From Lepidostoma basale (Eukaryota; Arthropoda; Insecta; Trichoptera; Lepidostomatidae), in the NCBI GenBank assembly GCA_022606425.2, contig JAHDVF020000463.1, positions 62,001 through 126,000 of the forward strand: a stretch of DNA of 64,000 nucleotides, read 5' to 3'. The notes under the pieces were generated by a model that made no database searches, had not been told where the DNA came from, and was given only the letters and a program-made list of their open reading frames with translations. Positions 10,151 through 20,847 of the stretch are shown one piece after another. The position numbers were made by a program, and so were the translations under genes. Within the stretch, counting starts at the first letter, position 1; every line of letters begins with the position of its first letter.

Positions 10151-10347
10151 CTTAATAAAAATAGTCATGTAACATTGTAAATAGATATAATTTTTAAATA
10201 AATAAATACTTAGTACAATAAAAAACTGTTTTTTTTTTTCTTAAACACCAACAAAAATAGTCTTGTAAATTTGCACTGCGATTCGAAAATGGAATAGAGA
10301 TTTTTAAATAAGGAACACGACACCTGTAAGTCAATTCTACAACACAT

Positions 10348-10602
10348 TTACTTAGAAACTAAGAAGAAGACCCAATTTTTAAAGGTGCGAGCCCCGGTCG
10401 TAAAATTTCCACCGCAGACGGGGTTTCCATCGCAGTAATCGGTGCGAAAACCCAATACATAGAAAAATCTATATACTAACATAACGATACAAGCGGGTAT
10501 TCTGATCCCCGATAATTGAGTCCACTGTATATGGACTGAGGCAAAGATACATAATATAGTTATAGTGCCGAACCTTAAACATATTGCTTCATACTCTGGC
10601 AC
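10348..10602 (-). other. Unrecognised open frame without ATG start
   Basis: An open minus-strand frame of 84 codons contains a hydrophobic stretch (FGTITILCIFASVHIQW) and a Cys/Gly-rich end (DYCDGNPVCGGNFTTG). It lacks an ATG near its start, so if real it is an internal exon. I cannot assign it. Confidence 0.2.
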
Positions 10603-10639
10603 AATTAGTAGATAAGTAATGTTTTACAGTATAAACATT

Positions 10640-12215
10640 AAAACATTGTTATACAAAATGTAAATATAAAAACAGTGTTTTAAATATGTGAAGCAATTTA
10701 AGTATAACTTGAAAAGGGTAATGTTGTAGTAACAACATAACATAAAATCATTTAAATATTAAAACAGTGTTTTAATATTATAATTTTATTTAAGTACAGA
10801 TTGAAGAACAGTGATGTATCGAATTAAAGCACTGTATTACAAAAATTAAATATAAAAACAGTGTTTTAAAAATATAATACAATTCAGGTACAATTTGAAG
10901 ATAAGTGATGTTTACAGTATCGACATAAATGCATTATTTTTTCAAAATAACATATAGAAACAGCGTTTTAAAAATGCTATGCTATTTAAATACAACATAG
11001 AGCTAGGCGATGTTTTGTAGTACAGACATTAAAGCACTGTTATAAAATTTAAATATAAAAACAGTGTTTTAAAAATTTATGTACAATTTAAAGACAGCTG
11101 ATGCTTTCTGGTATCAACATTGAATAACTATTTTATAGAATTTACATATAAAAACAGTGTTTTAAAAATGGAATGCAATTTAAGTACACCTTAAGACAAA
11201 TGATGTTTTCTGGTATCAACATCGAACTACTGTTTTATATAATTTAAATATAAAAACAGTGTTTTAAAAATGGAATGCTATTTAAGTACAACATAAGATA
11301 AATTATGTTTTCTGGTACCAACATTGAATCACTGTTTTATAAAATTTAAATAAAAAAACAGTGTTTTAAAAATTTAACACAATTTAAGTACACCTTAAGA
11401 CAAATTATGTTTCCTGGTATCAACATAAAAACACTGATTTTTAAAATTTAAATATAAAAACAGTGTTTCAAAAATGGAACACAATTTAAGTACACCTTAA
11501 GACAAATGATGTTTTCTGGTATCAACATCGAATCACTGTTTTATAAAATTTACATATAAAAACAGTGTTTTAAAAATGGAATGGTATTTAAGTACAATTT
11601 GAAGATAAATATTTTGCAATATCAACAAATATCAAAAATACAGAGTTTGATAATATTGATATATTTTATATATTATAACATAAACAGTTTTTTTTAAATA
11701 TGAATAAATATAGTATACATTTATAAATATAATCATTTGGTAATAAATAGGAATTCAGATTTTCACAGATTAAAAAAACAGTGTTTTTTTTAAATAATAA
11801 TATTAGTAACATTTTAAATACATTAGGAATGTTTTGTGATAAATAAATATGAAAATACATACAAAATCGCTTTTCGCTTAAACAAAAATATAAAAACAGT
11901 GTTTTTTTTATATAAATAAAAACATTAATATTAAAGGAACATTATAAAAAACAATTTGATAATGTATATTAAAAGCTATAAATGCATTGTTAAAAAAAAA
12001 TATATATATATATATAAACAGTGTTTTTTTTACACTAGATAAACGTATTGTAACAAATATAATGCTTTTGGAAAATGAATATATACACAGTGTTTTCAAT
12101 GAAATGTGATATTTTATAATGTTACATACAATTAACACTGTTTATATAAAAAGGAACGTTTTAAAAATAATACTGCATCGAATTAATAATTTAAATATAA
12201 ACACAGTGTTTTTTA
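10640..12215 (+). repeat. AT-rich ~100-bp satellite array with 13-bp palindrome
   Basis: The palindrome AAAACAGTGTTTT (AAAACA, G, TGTTTT) recurs at 10669, 10761, 10855, 11058, 11151, 11253, 11354, 11559, 11775 and 11893. Variants lie near 10958, 11457, 11680, 12015, 12085 and 12200. Spacing is mostly 92-103 bp in the left part and grows to about 115-120 bp to the right. Between palindromes a degenerate unit (ACAATTTAAGTACA, GATGTTTTCTGGTATCAACAT) is shared. No ORF or RNA gene is visible. Confidence 0.92.
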
Positions 12216-12600
12216 TTAAAATACTTTTTCGGTAATTGGTAGTCATGAGATCGTACATACGTAAATGGCAAACTACACTTAAAATTTGGTTTGTCGCTTT
12301 GGTCAGGGGAGCCGCATCAATCCCACGTCAATTGAATCCGTCAATTGCGAAAGAACGCGTCAATTTTGATTGACAGTCTCCATTTGGAGCGGTCAAGACT
12401 TTAATGAAGCAATGTGATGATTATGCATTATAAGAAAAATTATAAATAAAGGATCCTTATGTATGTAAATGAAGCATGGAACTGACAAAAGAAGGATGAA
12501 AGTAGAAATAAATTCTCTAAGACAAATGTGTAGTAAGACAAGTGTCAAATGCAAATATACAGTTTTTCATTAAGGGCGCTCAAACATTGAAATGAAATAA
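12216..12600. other. Spacer, nothing recognised
   Basis: No coding or repeat structure is clear. Part of an RTE-like tail (AELTKEG, RRMKVEIN-like) can be made out on the plus strand near 12475-12550. TTTTTCATTAAGGGCGCTC near 12560 resembles, inverted, AAAGTTCGGGCGCTCCTAAT near 13806, a possible pair of degenerate transposon ends. Confidence 0.4.
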
Positions 12601-12605
12601 AATAT

Positions 12606-12800
12606 TTATTTTTGAATTTGAGTTTCTTGGATATACAAGAACTGGTTAACCAATCCGGTTGTCTCAAATTTATGGATTAAACGACGTATTGTGGACTCCG
12701 AACGCCATAAATTGGCGAACAGAACATCGATTTTGATAATAGATTTTAACGATTTCAACACATTGTTGAAGCGTAAGTTAAAAATGGGACGAGCGTGCAT
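12606..12800 (-). pseudogene. Possible transposase helix-turn-helix fragment
   Basis: The minus strand encodes FANLWRSESTIRRLIHKFE followed by TTGLV, which resembles the N-terminal HTH of Tc1/mariner-like transposases found in insects. Nothing else of the protein is attached. Its order relative to the fragment at 12878-12990 does not fit one intact gene. Confidence 0.35.
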
Positions 12801-12877
12801 AAAACGATGTATGAATGTTGAGGAAGCGAAATGAGAAGTAAGTCGGTGTGATGGTTAGTTAGTTAGTAAGGTAATGT

Positions 12878-12990
12878 TTAATATCGATCACATGTCTCGA
12901 GTGCTCTATAGAACGAAAAAGATGATAGTCAAATGGAGCAAGGTCTGGTGAATACGGAAGGTGAGGTATAACGTCTCAATTTATTATTAA
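12878..12990 (-). pseudogene. Mariner-type transposase C-terminal fragment
   Basis: The minus strand reads DVIPHLPYSPDLAPFDYHLF, followed by RSIEHS. SPDLAPFDYH carries the last catalytic Asp of a Tc1/mariner transposase. It is cut by the RTE-like tail that begins at about 12990. Confidence 0.7.
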
Positions 12991-13520
12991 AGAAAACCAA
13001 GTGGCAGATATACCCAGAAGAATTGGACTTGTTTGGGCAGCCTTCGGAAAGCTCAGTGATGTTATGAGATACAAGGATATCCCCATTAATTTAAAAAGGA
13101 AAACCTACGAAGCATGCATCTTGCCTGTGTCCGTCCATCTTGAAACAATGTCCCTGACCATAAATACTGTCCACAAATTGAAATGCGCGCAACGATCCAT
13201 GGAGCAGCAAATGTTGGGCATAAGTCTGAGTGATAGAATTACAAATACAGAAATCAGACGCCAAACAAAAGTCGCCGATATCACGGATCGGATCGCAAAA
13301 TTGAAACGGCAATGGGCAGGACACGTAGCCAGACAGTCAAGTTCAAGATGGACTCCCAAAGTCTTAAAGTGGAGGCTATGGGAAAACAAAAGGAGTGTTG
13401 ATCGGCCACAGGTCGATGATATTGTTGTGGTCGCCACGAAAAAATGGATTGAAGCGGCATGGGATAGAGAAAAATAGAGACAGATGGAAGAGGCCTACAT
13501 TCAGCAGTGAAGGGAAGGCT
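12991..13520 (+). mobile_element. RTE-like LINE tail, 158-codon open frame
   Basis: The open frame 13001-13477 encodes a C-terminal reverse-transcriptase tail with the segments RRIGLVWAAFGKLSDVM, SDRITNTEIRRQTKVADI, KLKRQWAGHVARQ and WDREK. A stop interrupts before the conserved end EEAYIQQ. This subfamily (QWAGH, EEAYIQQW) differs from the GRPRKTW one. Confidence 0.85.
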
Positions 13521-14275
13521 AGGAAGAAGAAGTTGAAGCGTGTAGCATTCCGTGGTGAAATTTCAAGACTAAATAAGTATTCTTGTCAAATTTGACAGCT
13601 ATCGCTTTATTAAAACGGCCGCTATACGCTGTCAAAGTTTGAACGTCCCTATTGAAAAACCTTTTGACCACCAGGACACATCAACTGCAAAGAAGCCACG
13701 GTGGCTATTTGACCGAAATTATATTCCATACATAATGTCATTGAATGTCCTTTAAAATTAAAAGAAAATTGGGGCAATATTACTCAGACCTTTTTTTTTT
13801 TTTTAAAGTTCGGGCGCTCCTAATTAAAAACCCTATATAAAAGTGAATGCGGTGCGAATGAAAGTGTTATGAACAAAATAATGAAAGGATCATATAAGAT
13901 TATTTGGACACATGGAAAGAAAGTATATACTAACGATAACGGAACTAGAAATAGAGCGAAGACTGAAGAAAACGTGGCATGATCAAATCAATCGAATATT
14001 AAATATCGGCCATGTGAGGAGTCAGAGAAGTATGTCATGAAAGAAAAGAGTGGCAGTCCATTCTTTCTGCCTATTGTGTGATGGTTAGTTAGTTAGGCAA
14101 TATGAAACGGTCGCACTGTTCTATCTTTTTCTACGTTCAAACATACTCATCGATTGTTCCGACTTTAAACGTTGTTGCATTTGTTATCGAGTTAGTTTAT
14201 TTTTTTTATTGTGCCACGTTATCCTCGGTCTTCCGATTCTATTTCTAGTTCCGTTTACATCGTTAACATGTACCG
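13521..14275. mobile_element. Spacer followed by opposed RTE-like tail fragments
   Basis: The stretch 13521-13850 has no recognised gene. From 13855 to 14095 a plus-strand tail fragment occurs (SECGANESVMNKIMKGS-like). From about 14100 to 14275 a minus-strand fragment abuts the 3' end of the phosphatase gene. Confidence 0.55.
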
Positions 14276-14280
14276 TTTAT
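14275..14280 (-). terminator. Poly(A) signal of the PLPP gene
   Basis: AATAAA lies on the minus strand about 55 bases after the stop codon at 14332, and retrotransposon sequence begins immediately beyond it. Its position fits the polyadenylation signal of the phosphatase gene. Confidence 0.55.
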
Positions 14281-14331
14281 TGCCAAATTTCGTTTTATAG
14301 AAACGTCGTCGAAACGGGTCAGGAGCGTCGA

Positions 14332-17300
14332 CTAGATCCACTTGACAGGTTGGGCGAGCTTGACGGACGTGTCGTCCGGTTGCGTGGGGATGACGGCGTG
14401 ACGTGGAAGCGGACGGTGGCAGCTGGAAGACCCGAGGGAGGGAAAATGCTGACGGTAGCACAGGTAGCTCACCCCCAAGCCGAGAGCCGATCCGACAACG
14501 ACGTCTGAAAGAGAAACAAAATGGCTCAACGAAGGCTGGTAATTCAAATTTAAATTAATTTACTATCTCAACAGACATTACAAACAATATTAATGTTTGA
14601 CCATTCTGCCAAATATGTCAATGTACGAAGTCCAAAAATTTGATCCATACATCCTCTGCCATTCATAAAGGCACCTTGCACATCCCAAACTTTGTAACTC
14701 GTCAATTTTCTTACTCTTTCTATTAAAATTCTGCCATAGACTTTACCAACGACACTCAAAAGACTAGCTCTGTGGTTTCCACATTCCATACGCGATCCTT
14801 TTCCTTTGTACAGGGGCATAATTACTGCTCTCCTCTAGTCTAGCGGCGTATATCCCTCCTCCGAGCACTGGTTAAATAACTTACATAACCATGCATTTCT
14901 CGAAAAGCTTCAAACCCTAGTTAATCTCGAGTGCGGCAGACCTCCGGAGAAATGATGGATGGTTAGTTGGTTAGATAAGTAATTACCCTGCCAATGGTGA
15001 TGGTAGTCGCAGGTGCGGCTCAGAGCAACGGCCAGCGCAGCCGTGAGCGGAGCTAACGCCAGCAGCAGAGCTGGTCCGCGACCACGGCCAGTCCCCCACA
15101 CCCGTAGCTTGCCCATGCACCACCATGACATGAACCCCAGTGAACAGAACGATACTGGAACAAGCAAAGAACGTGTCAGGATGGAAGAGTGTGGCGGTCC
15201 ACCGTCTCTGTCTATTGTGTTAGAAGCGACAGTGCTTGACACGCTGTATGAATGTGAAGGCTAGAGAAGCGTGTCAGGATGGAAGAGTGTGTCATCCATC
15301 GTCTCTACCTTTTGTGTTAGAAGCGACAGTGCACGACACGCTGTATGAATGTGAAGGCTAGAGAAGCGTGTCAGGATGGAAGAGTGTGTCATTCATTGTC
15401 TTTGCCTATTGTGTTAGAAGCGGGAACAGTGCACGACACGCTGTATGAATGTGAAGGCTAGAGAAGCGTGTCAGGATGGAAGAGTGTGTCATCCATCATC
15501 TCTGCCTATTGTGTTAGAAGCGAGAACAGTGCATGACACGCTATATGAATGTGAAGGCTAGAGAAGCGTGTCAGGATGGTAGAGTGTGTCATCCATCGTC
15601 TCTGCCTATTGTGTTAGAAGCGGGAACAGTGCACGACACGCTGTACGAATGTGAAGGCTAGAGACGCATGTCTGGATGGAAGAGTGTGGTTAAATTAGGT
15701 ATCCTAACTATAATGTATACTTGAGTAGTACTTACTACTGCTATGCCCGCTGGGGAAGGACTTCCTACCCTCGTCCACGTCAAGAGTCGAACCTGAACAC
15801 TGCAGTTCAGGATTCAACTCCCCATCAGGGAAACACCTCCAGAAGAAATCGGGTCTCGGCCGCCCTAAACAAGAAAAAAAATAGAAATAATAATCAATAT
15901 TAATGAGCTCCGTTCGTATGAAAGATGTCCATCTCTGCCCGAGAGGAATGCAGTGGGATAGATGACACATTATACCAGGAGCACAAGAGCAATGGTCCGA
16001 CGTTAAGAAGGCAGAATACTCCGTAGAATCAAGAGTGGACTTTGCTCCATTCGTATGAAAGATGTCCATCTCTGCCCGAGAGGAATGCAGTGGGATAGAT
16101 GACACATTATACCAGGAGCACAAGAGCAATGGTCCGACGTTAAGGAGGCAGAATACTCAGTAGAATCAAGAGTGGACATTGCTCCATTCGTATGAAAGAT
16201 GTCCATCTCTGCCAGAGAGGAATGCAGCGGGATAGATGACACATTATACCAGGATCACAAGAGCAATGGTCCGACGTTAAGGAGGCAGAATACTCCGTAG
16301 AATCAAGAGTGGACATTGCTCCATTCGTATGAAAGATGTCCATCTCTGCCCGAGAGGAATGCAGTGGGATAGATGACACATTATACCAGGAGCACAAGAG
16401 CAATGGTCTGACGTTAAGGAGGCAGAATACTCCGTAGAATCAAGAGTGGACATTGCTCCATTCGTATGAAAGATGTCCATCTCTGCCCGAGAGGAATGCA
16501 GTGGGATAGATGACACATTATACCAGGAGCACATGAACATTAAGTGATGTAATACTAACCTACTATTAGCTTCACCATATCCGTTAGAATACAATTAATG
16601 CCCAGAGCAAGAGAGACGCCCAAGAGTGTCTGAAAAACAATTTAATAACATAATTATCAAATCAAATAGCATAAATGTTTAAGGCGTGTTTTAAGTCTAT
16701 TGAGTACAGGTCAAATATTATATACATACAACATAGTACCAGGAACGCATTAGAGATGGTTCGACATTAGGAAGACAAGATACTCTCTAAAGTTAAGAGT
16801 ATTTGTCTTCTGAATGTACATTCACTATTATGAAAGACGTCGATCTCCGAGGAGACCGCGTTCAGCTAGTTAATTGCTCTTCCCACCGGTGTCACTAGAG
16901 GTAGATTGTTTCTAGCAGCCGGTAGGTAAAACAACCTGTGCTGTCAATATCCGAGATACCTATCAGCGATAAAAAATATTCAGAGTAGAATTTATTACAA
17001 TTTATAATAAATAACAGATAATAATACAAGGAAACGTCGAAAATTAAATGCGCGCGCGACGCAGGACAAACGAACATAGTATGATGGCGGCAGATGGGAT
17101 ACTTCACGGATGTGATTTACCGACAGCGCGCATGTAAACCGTAATTATGACGAAGTAAAACACATTTCATTTATTATCTTTACAGATTTACGTAAAGGAT
17201 AGATGTAGGTAAGTATTGTAGTAATTTGTGGTTCCAAATTCTTACAATAAATGTCACTACGAGTATTGCAAAGTCGCAAAACGATATATCACGGCTACCG

Positions 17301-19997
17301 ATGTTGACGGTTAGGAAATCTTACACGTGATATGTCGGCTACCGATGCGATGGTTTGGACACATGGAAATAATGAAAGAAGACAGAACGGTGAAGAAGGT
17401 GTATGTAAACAGAGCTAGAAATAGAGGACCACCTAAGAAATGGAGGGATAGCTAGTCCTCATCATCCCTTGGGACATGATGTCAACGCCACAGATTGTTA
17501 GATCTATTAAAAGAATAAGAAGCACTAGCTCTAGCACTAACGAAGTAACTAGCTCTAATGACCTCCCCAGAGAAGTAAGGTCACAGGTGGATAGGGCTGC
17601 AGCGGTTGCAGGCTGCCTGAAAGATGTCATATGGAGAAACAGGGACATGAGGACTGACAGCAAGGTACGCATCTATAAGACCTGTGTGCGACCAGTCCTC
17701 ACATATGGCATTGAATCGAGGGCAGACACTGTCAAGACAAAGAGCATGCTCAGGACAACCGAGATGAAAACACTCCGCGCTATAGCTGGCAAGACCCTAC
17801 GTGATCAAGTTAGGAATACAGCAATCCGAGAAATCTGCGAGGTCGAAGATGTGGTCAGATGGGGACGTCAAAGACGGCGATACTGGCATCAACATGTAGA
17901 AAGGATGAGCTCAAATAGGATACCACACATAGATCTCCATGGAACGCCAAACGGACAACGCCGACCAGGAAGACCCCCGAAACGGTGGAGAGAAAGCTGG
18001 AGTTCAGCGTCTCAAGAGAACCCGCCTGAAGTGACAGACTCCTGAGTCTACCAAAAGTGAAGAAGAAGAAGAATAAGAAGCACAAAAAAATAGTTACCTG
18101 CAAGAGGTCCTCCCTGTCTCTGGTGAGGGCGAAGTGGGCCCCCGCCAAAAGGACAGGCGCAAGCAGCGCGAGTGTCCACAAGAGCACCGTGCCCACGTAA
18201 GACTCCCTCCGAGGGTTGCGGTATAGCCACATCTCGTCAGGATGGATCTGTCGGCTGAACGGGCTCATCCGTTCCATGTACCTGGCGAAAGAAATAACCA
18301 ACTAACAACATCACGTTAATTGAGAAGGCACGGAAGAACTTCCTACGTTTTTTTTACCTCAAAGAAAATGGTTATTAACTAACTAACTTACTTACCATAA
18401 CGCCGTCTCTCCGGAGGGGTAGGCAGAAAGAATGGAACGCCACACTGTTCTGTCCTGACATACTTCTCTCGCGTCCTCTACATTCATACATCGTGTCATG
18501 CAGGCGTCGATTTCTCTGCCTCCTCACATGGCCGACATTCAATATTTGATTGATTTGATCGTCCCACGTTTTCCTCGGCCTTCCGATTCTATTTCTAGCT
18601 CTGTTCACGCCGTTTTCCACTCGAGTGGAGAAATCGACGTGTGTGCATGACATGATGTGCGCATGTCAAGGAAGCCAGAAAAGTACAGTGAGGCAGTCTA
18701 TTTTTCTAGCTACCCCTTCGGGAGACGGCGTGATGGTTAATTAGTTTTTTTTAACAATTCTTCTCTCATCCATCGTTCCATATGTTCAAACCGTCTAAGT
18801 GATCCTTTTTAATTTTACTTACGATGCATGGAACTGGCAAAAGAAGGATGAAAGTAGAATAAATGCAGTAGAAATGAGATCTCTTAGACGAATGTGTGAA
18901 TACTCTGTGTATGATAGAGTGTCAAATGAAAATATAAGAAGTGAATGCGGTGCGAATGATGGAAGGATCATTGAGATGGTTTGGACATATGGAAAGAATG
19001 AATGAAGAAAGAATGGTAAAAAATTATACGTTAATGATGTAAATGGAACCAGAAATAGAGGAAGACCGAGGAAAACGTGGCACGATCAAATAAATCAAAT
19101 ATTGAATGTCGGCCATGTGAGGAGTCAGAGAAATCAACGCGCGTGCATGACACGATGTATGAATGTTGAGGAAGCGAATTGAGAAATATGTCAGGAAAGA
19201 AAAGTGTGGCAGTCCATTCTTTCTGCCTACCCCTTCAGAGAGACGGCGTGATGGTTAGTTAGTTAGTTAGTTCTTACGATGCAATCACCTTACATTTCTT
19301 CCTTATTTCGTCGTTTGGTATTCTAGCATATATCATTTTCCCGCACATTCTTCTCAGAGATCTCATTTCTATGGCATTTATCCTACTTTCATCCTTCTTT
19401 TGACAGCCCAAGCTTCACTTCCATACATAATAGTTGGCAGTAGAACTCCATTATGTACTGCCCTTTTTGCTTCAGTGGATGTACTGGAGTAGGTGCCATG
19501 GTTTTTGTTCTGTCTAGATTCATACTGTCTACTTCGTCTCTTCAAAATCATTACTTAAATACATTTTGTATTAAAATTATGTTTATATTATATTTAAAAA
19601 GGATAGCGTGAAAAAATATCAAATTAATTGATGAAATAAGCGAAATTCAGGCGTAAAAACATATTCTAGAACAAACATATGCTAGAACAAAACAAAAGAA
19701 CGTCGAAACGGAAAGAAAATAATAAATTTTAAACTCACAAGAAAAAATGATAGCCAAGGCTATACTTAGGAATATCTCGCTGACGTGAAAAGATTATTAA
19801 TTAATGAAATAGGCGTAATTCAGTCGTATAAAACATCATACGAGCATACAACTATAGTTCTGGAAACATATGCTAGAACAAAACAAAAGAACGTCGAAAC
19901 GGAACGAAAATGATAAATTTTAAACTCACAAAAAGATGACAGCCATGGCTATCCTCAGGAATATCTCGACCAGCAGGGAGCAGTTGACGTAGCGCAT
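14332..19997 (-). CDS. PLPP5: PAP2-family lipid phosphatase, PLPP4/5 type, six exons
   Basis: Joined coding exons: 19997-19930, 18281-18098, 16629-16560, 15864-15736, 15154-14987, 14504-14332. All introns are GT-AG and every junction keeps phase, giving 263 residues (human PLPP5 is about the same length). The enzyme dephosphorylates phosphatidate and diacylglycerol pyrophosphate in membranes. The conserved EMWLYRNP is in exon 2. Motif C1 (K-x6-RP) is KLIVGRPRP at 104-112, C2 is PSGH at 145-148, and C3 (SR-x5-H-x3-D) is [12 protein letters not shown] at 196-207, its Asp codon split between exons 5 and 6. A first membrane helix is encoded by exon 1, with others in exons 2, 3 and 5. The AATAAA is at 14280-14275. 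The introns hold LINE fragments and two minisatellites. The assembly of exons is inference from splice sites and phase, but it is strongly self-consistent. Confidence 0.9.
14568..14819 (-). pseudogene. LINE reverse-transcriptase fragment in PLPP intron 5
   Basis: The minus strand encodes [16 protein letters not shown], then [18 protein letters not shown] and [18 protein letters not shown]. These match RT blocks with the consensus NYRGISLLS and Q-GFR-GRG. It is a stray fragment of an RTE-like element lying in the intron between exons 5 and 6. Confidence 0.8.
15170..15705 (+). repeat. ~100-bp minisatellite filling PLPP intron 4
   Basis: The marker ACGCTGTATGAATGTGAAGG (with single changes) begins at 15241, 15338, 15438, 15538 and 15638, giving periods of 97, 100, 100 and 100 bp. 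The unit (GACACGCTGTATGAATG, GTGTCAGGATGGAAGAG, TCTCTGCCTATTGTG) is a mutated copy of the terminal RTE-like tail. The array occupies nearly all of the intron between exons 5 and 4 of the phosphatase gene. Confidence 0.92.
15907..16533 (-). repeat. 137-bp minisatellite filling PLPP intron 3
   Basis: The marker GCTCC(A/G)TTCGTATGAAAG begins at 15907, 16044, 16181, 16318 and 16455, exactly 137 bp apart, and the fifth copy is truncated. On the minus strand the unit resembles the 3' end of the Jockey/CR1-like LINE at 20848-22660 (EIDVFH-like codons, stop, then the trailer). The intron between exons 3 and 4 is 695 bp and about 90% of it is this array. Confidence 0.93.
16640..16920 (-). mobile_element. 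3' fragment of a Jockey/CR1-like LINE
   Basis: The minus strand from about 16920 to 16730 parallels the last codons and trailer of the LINE at 22320-22560 ([21 protein letters not shown], then a frame ending near an EYLVFL-like sequence). It lies in PLPP intron 2 and may have seeded the neighbouring minisatellite. The sequence 16920-17330 contains nothing I recognise. Confidence 0.65.
17340..18090 (+). mobile_element. RTE-like LINE tail, 189-codon open frame
   Basis: The open frame 17476-18045 encodes [20 protein letters not shown], then [51 protein letters not shown] and [13 protein letters not shown], ending at a stop. A (GAA)n tail runs to 18080. It is the longest intact tail of this subfamily here and ends 8-18 bp from exon 2 of the phosphatase gene. 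Confidence 0.88.
18370..19550. mobile_element. Three opposed RTE-like tail fragments in PLPP intron 1
   Basis: A minus-strand tail lies at about 18380-18640, a short plus-strand end at 18640-18745, a longer plus copy at 18800-19262 ([20 protein letters not shown], then [16 protein letters not shown]), and a further minus copy at about 19270-19545. All are 5'-truncated and frameshifted. Confidence 0.75.
19600..19930 (-). repeat. Tandem duplication including a dead copy of PLPP exon 1
   Basis: The block CATATGCTAGAACAAAAC followed by AAAAGAACGTCGAAACGGA starts near 19676 and again near 19869. On the minus strand the segment 19785-19738 repeats the end of exon 1 (AGCGAGATATTCCTAAG, then the same GTGAGTTT donor) but has substitutions and a stop. 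The true exon 1 is at 19997-19930. Confidence 0.85.
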
Positions 19998-20330
19998 TTT
20001 GGAGGTTTTAAGCGGGTTTTAATCAGATAAGATTCGTGTATACTCGGCTTTGGACGATATCATTCTTGTTACGCAGCGACATCCGGCAGTGGCGAAGCGG
20101 GAAAGTCTTCAATGTCCCACCGCCGTCCGATGCATGCCGAGTCATAAAGTAAGTAATAAATCTGATAATCGCGTATCGACTACGACGGAGCTGTTATCAA
20201 TATTGTTGCAAAAAAATGTATCCAGCTGTCAAATTGAGCGCCATAGACAAATTATTAAAAGTATTAATTAGTCCGTATCCACACTCGTGGCGGGAGAAGA
20301 CGTATGTCAGGAAAAACAGGGTGGTGGAAG
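19998..20330 (-). promoter_or_regulatory. 5' region of the PLPP gene
   Basis: The stretch upstream of the ATG at 19997 is unique-looking sequence with GC content higher than its surroundings near 20080-20140. No TATA box is clear. It is bounded by an RTE-like tail from 20330. Confidence 0.3.
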
Positions 20331-20334
20331 TGCC

Positions 20335-20770
20335 AACTAACTAACTAACTAACTAACCATCACGCCATTTCCCCGGAGGGGTAGGCAGAGAGGATGGATC
20401 GCCACACTGGCCTGTCCTGGCACACCTCTCGGGATTCCTCCACATTCATACATCGCACCATGCACGCACGTCGATTATTCCGACATCGAATGTGGCCGCC
20501 TTTTAGTAATTGGTTAATTTGGTCATGCCATGTTTTCCTCGGTCGTCCTCGGCTTCTTTTCCCACTCACACTGCTTGTGTACAAATTTTTAACCATTCTA
20601 CTCTCATCCATTCATTCCATATGTCCGAACCATCTCAGGGATCCTTTTTTAATTTTATTCATGATGCAGTCATCTGTCTTACATTTCTTTCTTATTTTAT
20701 CGTTCGGTATTCTATCATACAACGTTTTCCCGCACATTCTTCTTAGTGATCTCATTTGGAAGTGTCATCT
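20335..20770 (-). mobile_element. RTE-like LINE tail
   Basis: The minus strand 20611-20360 reads KNLYTSSVSGKRSRGRPRKT and on to [20 protein letters not shown] further decayed part runs to 20760. TAACTAACTAACTAAC marks the terminal repeat at 20335. Confidence 0.82.
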
Positions 20771-20847
20771 TGACGTTATAACGCAGACCGTGCGTCTAGA
20801 CCACCAATACTCAACCCGCGGGCTAAACTGTTTGAACTATAGATATA

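Noticed and set aside
10640..12215. CRISPR-like array of short repeats with spacers
   Set aside because: The spacers are related to one another and the repeat is a degenerate palindrome in eukaryotic DNA; it is a satellite.
12552..13835. One Tc1/mariner element bounded by AAGGGCGCTC / GGGCGCTCC ends
   Set aside because: The transposase pieces inside are in the wrong order for a single gene and the ends match poorly; kept as separate relics.
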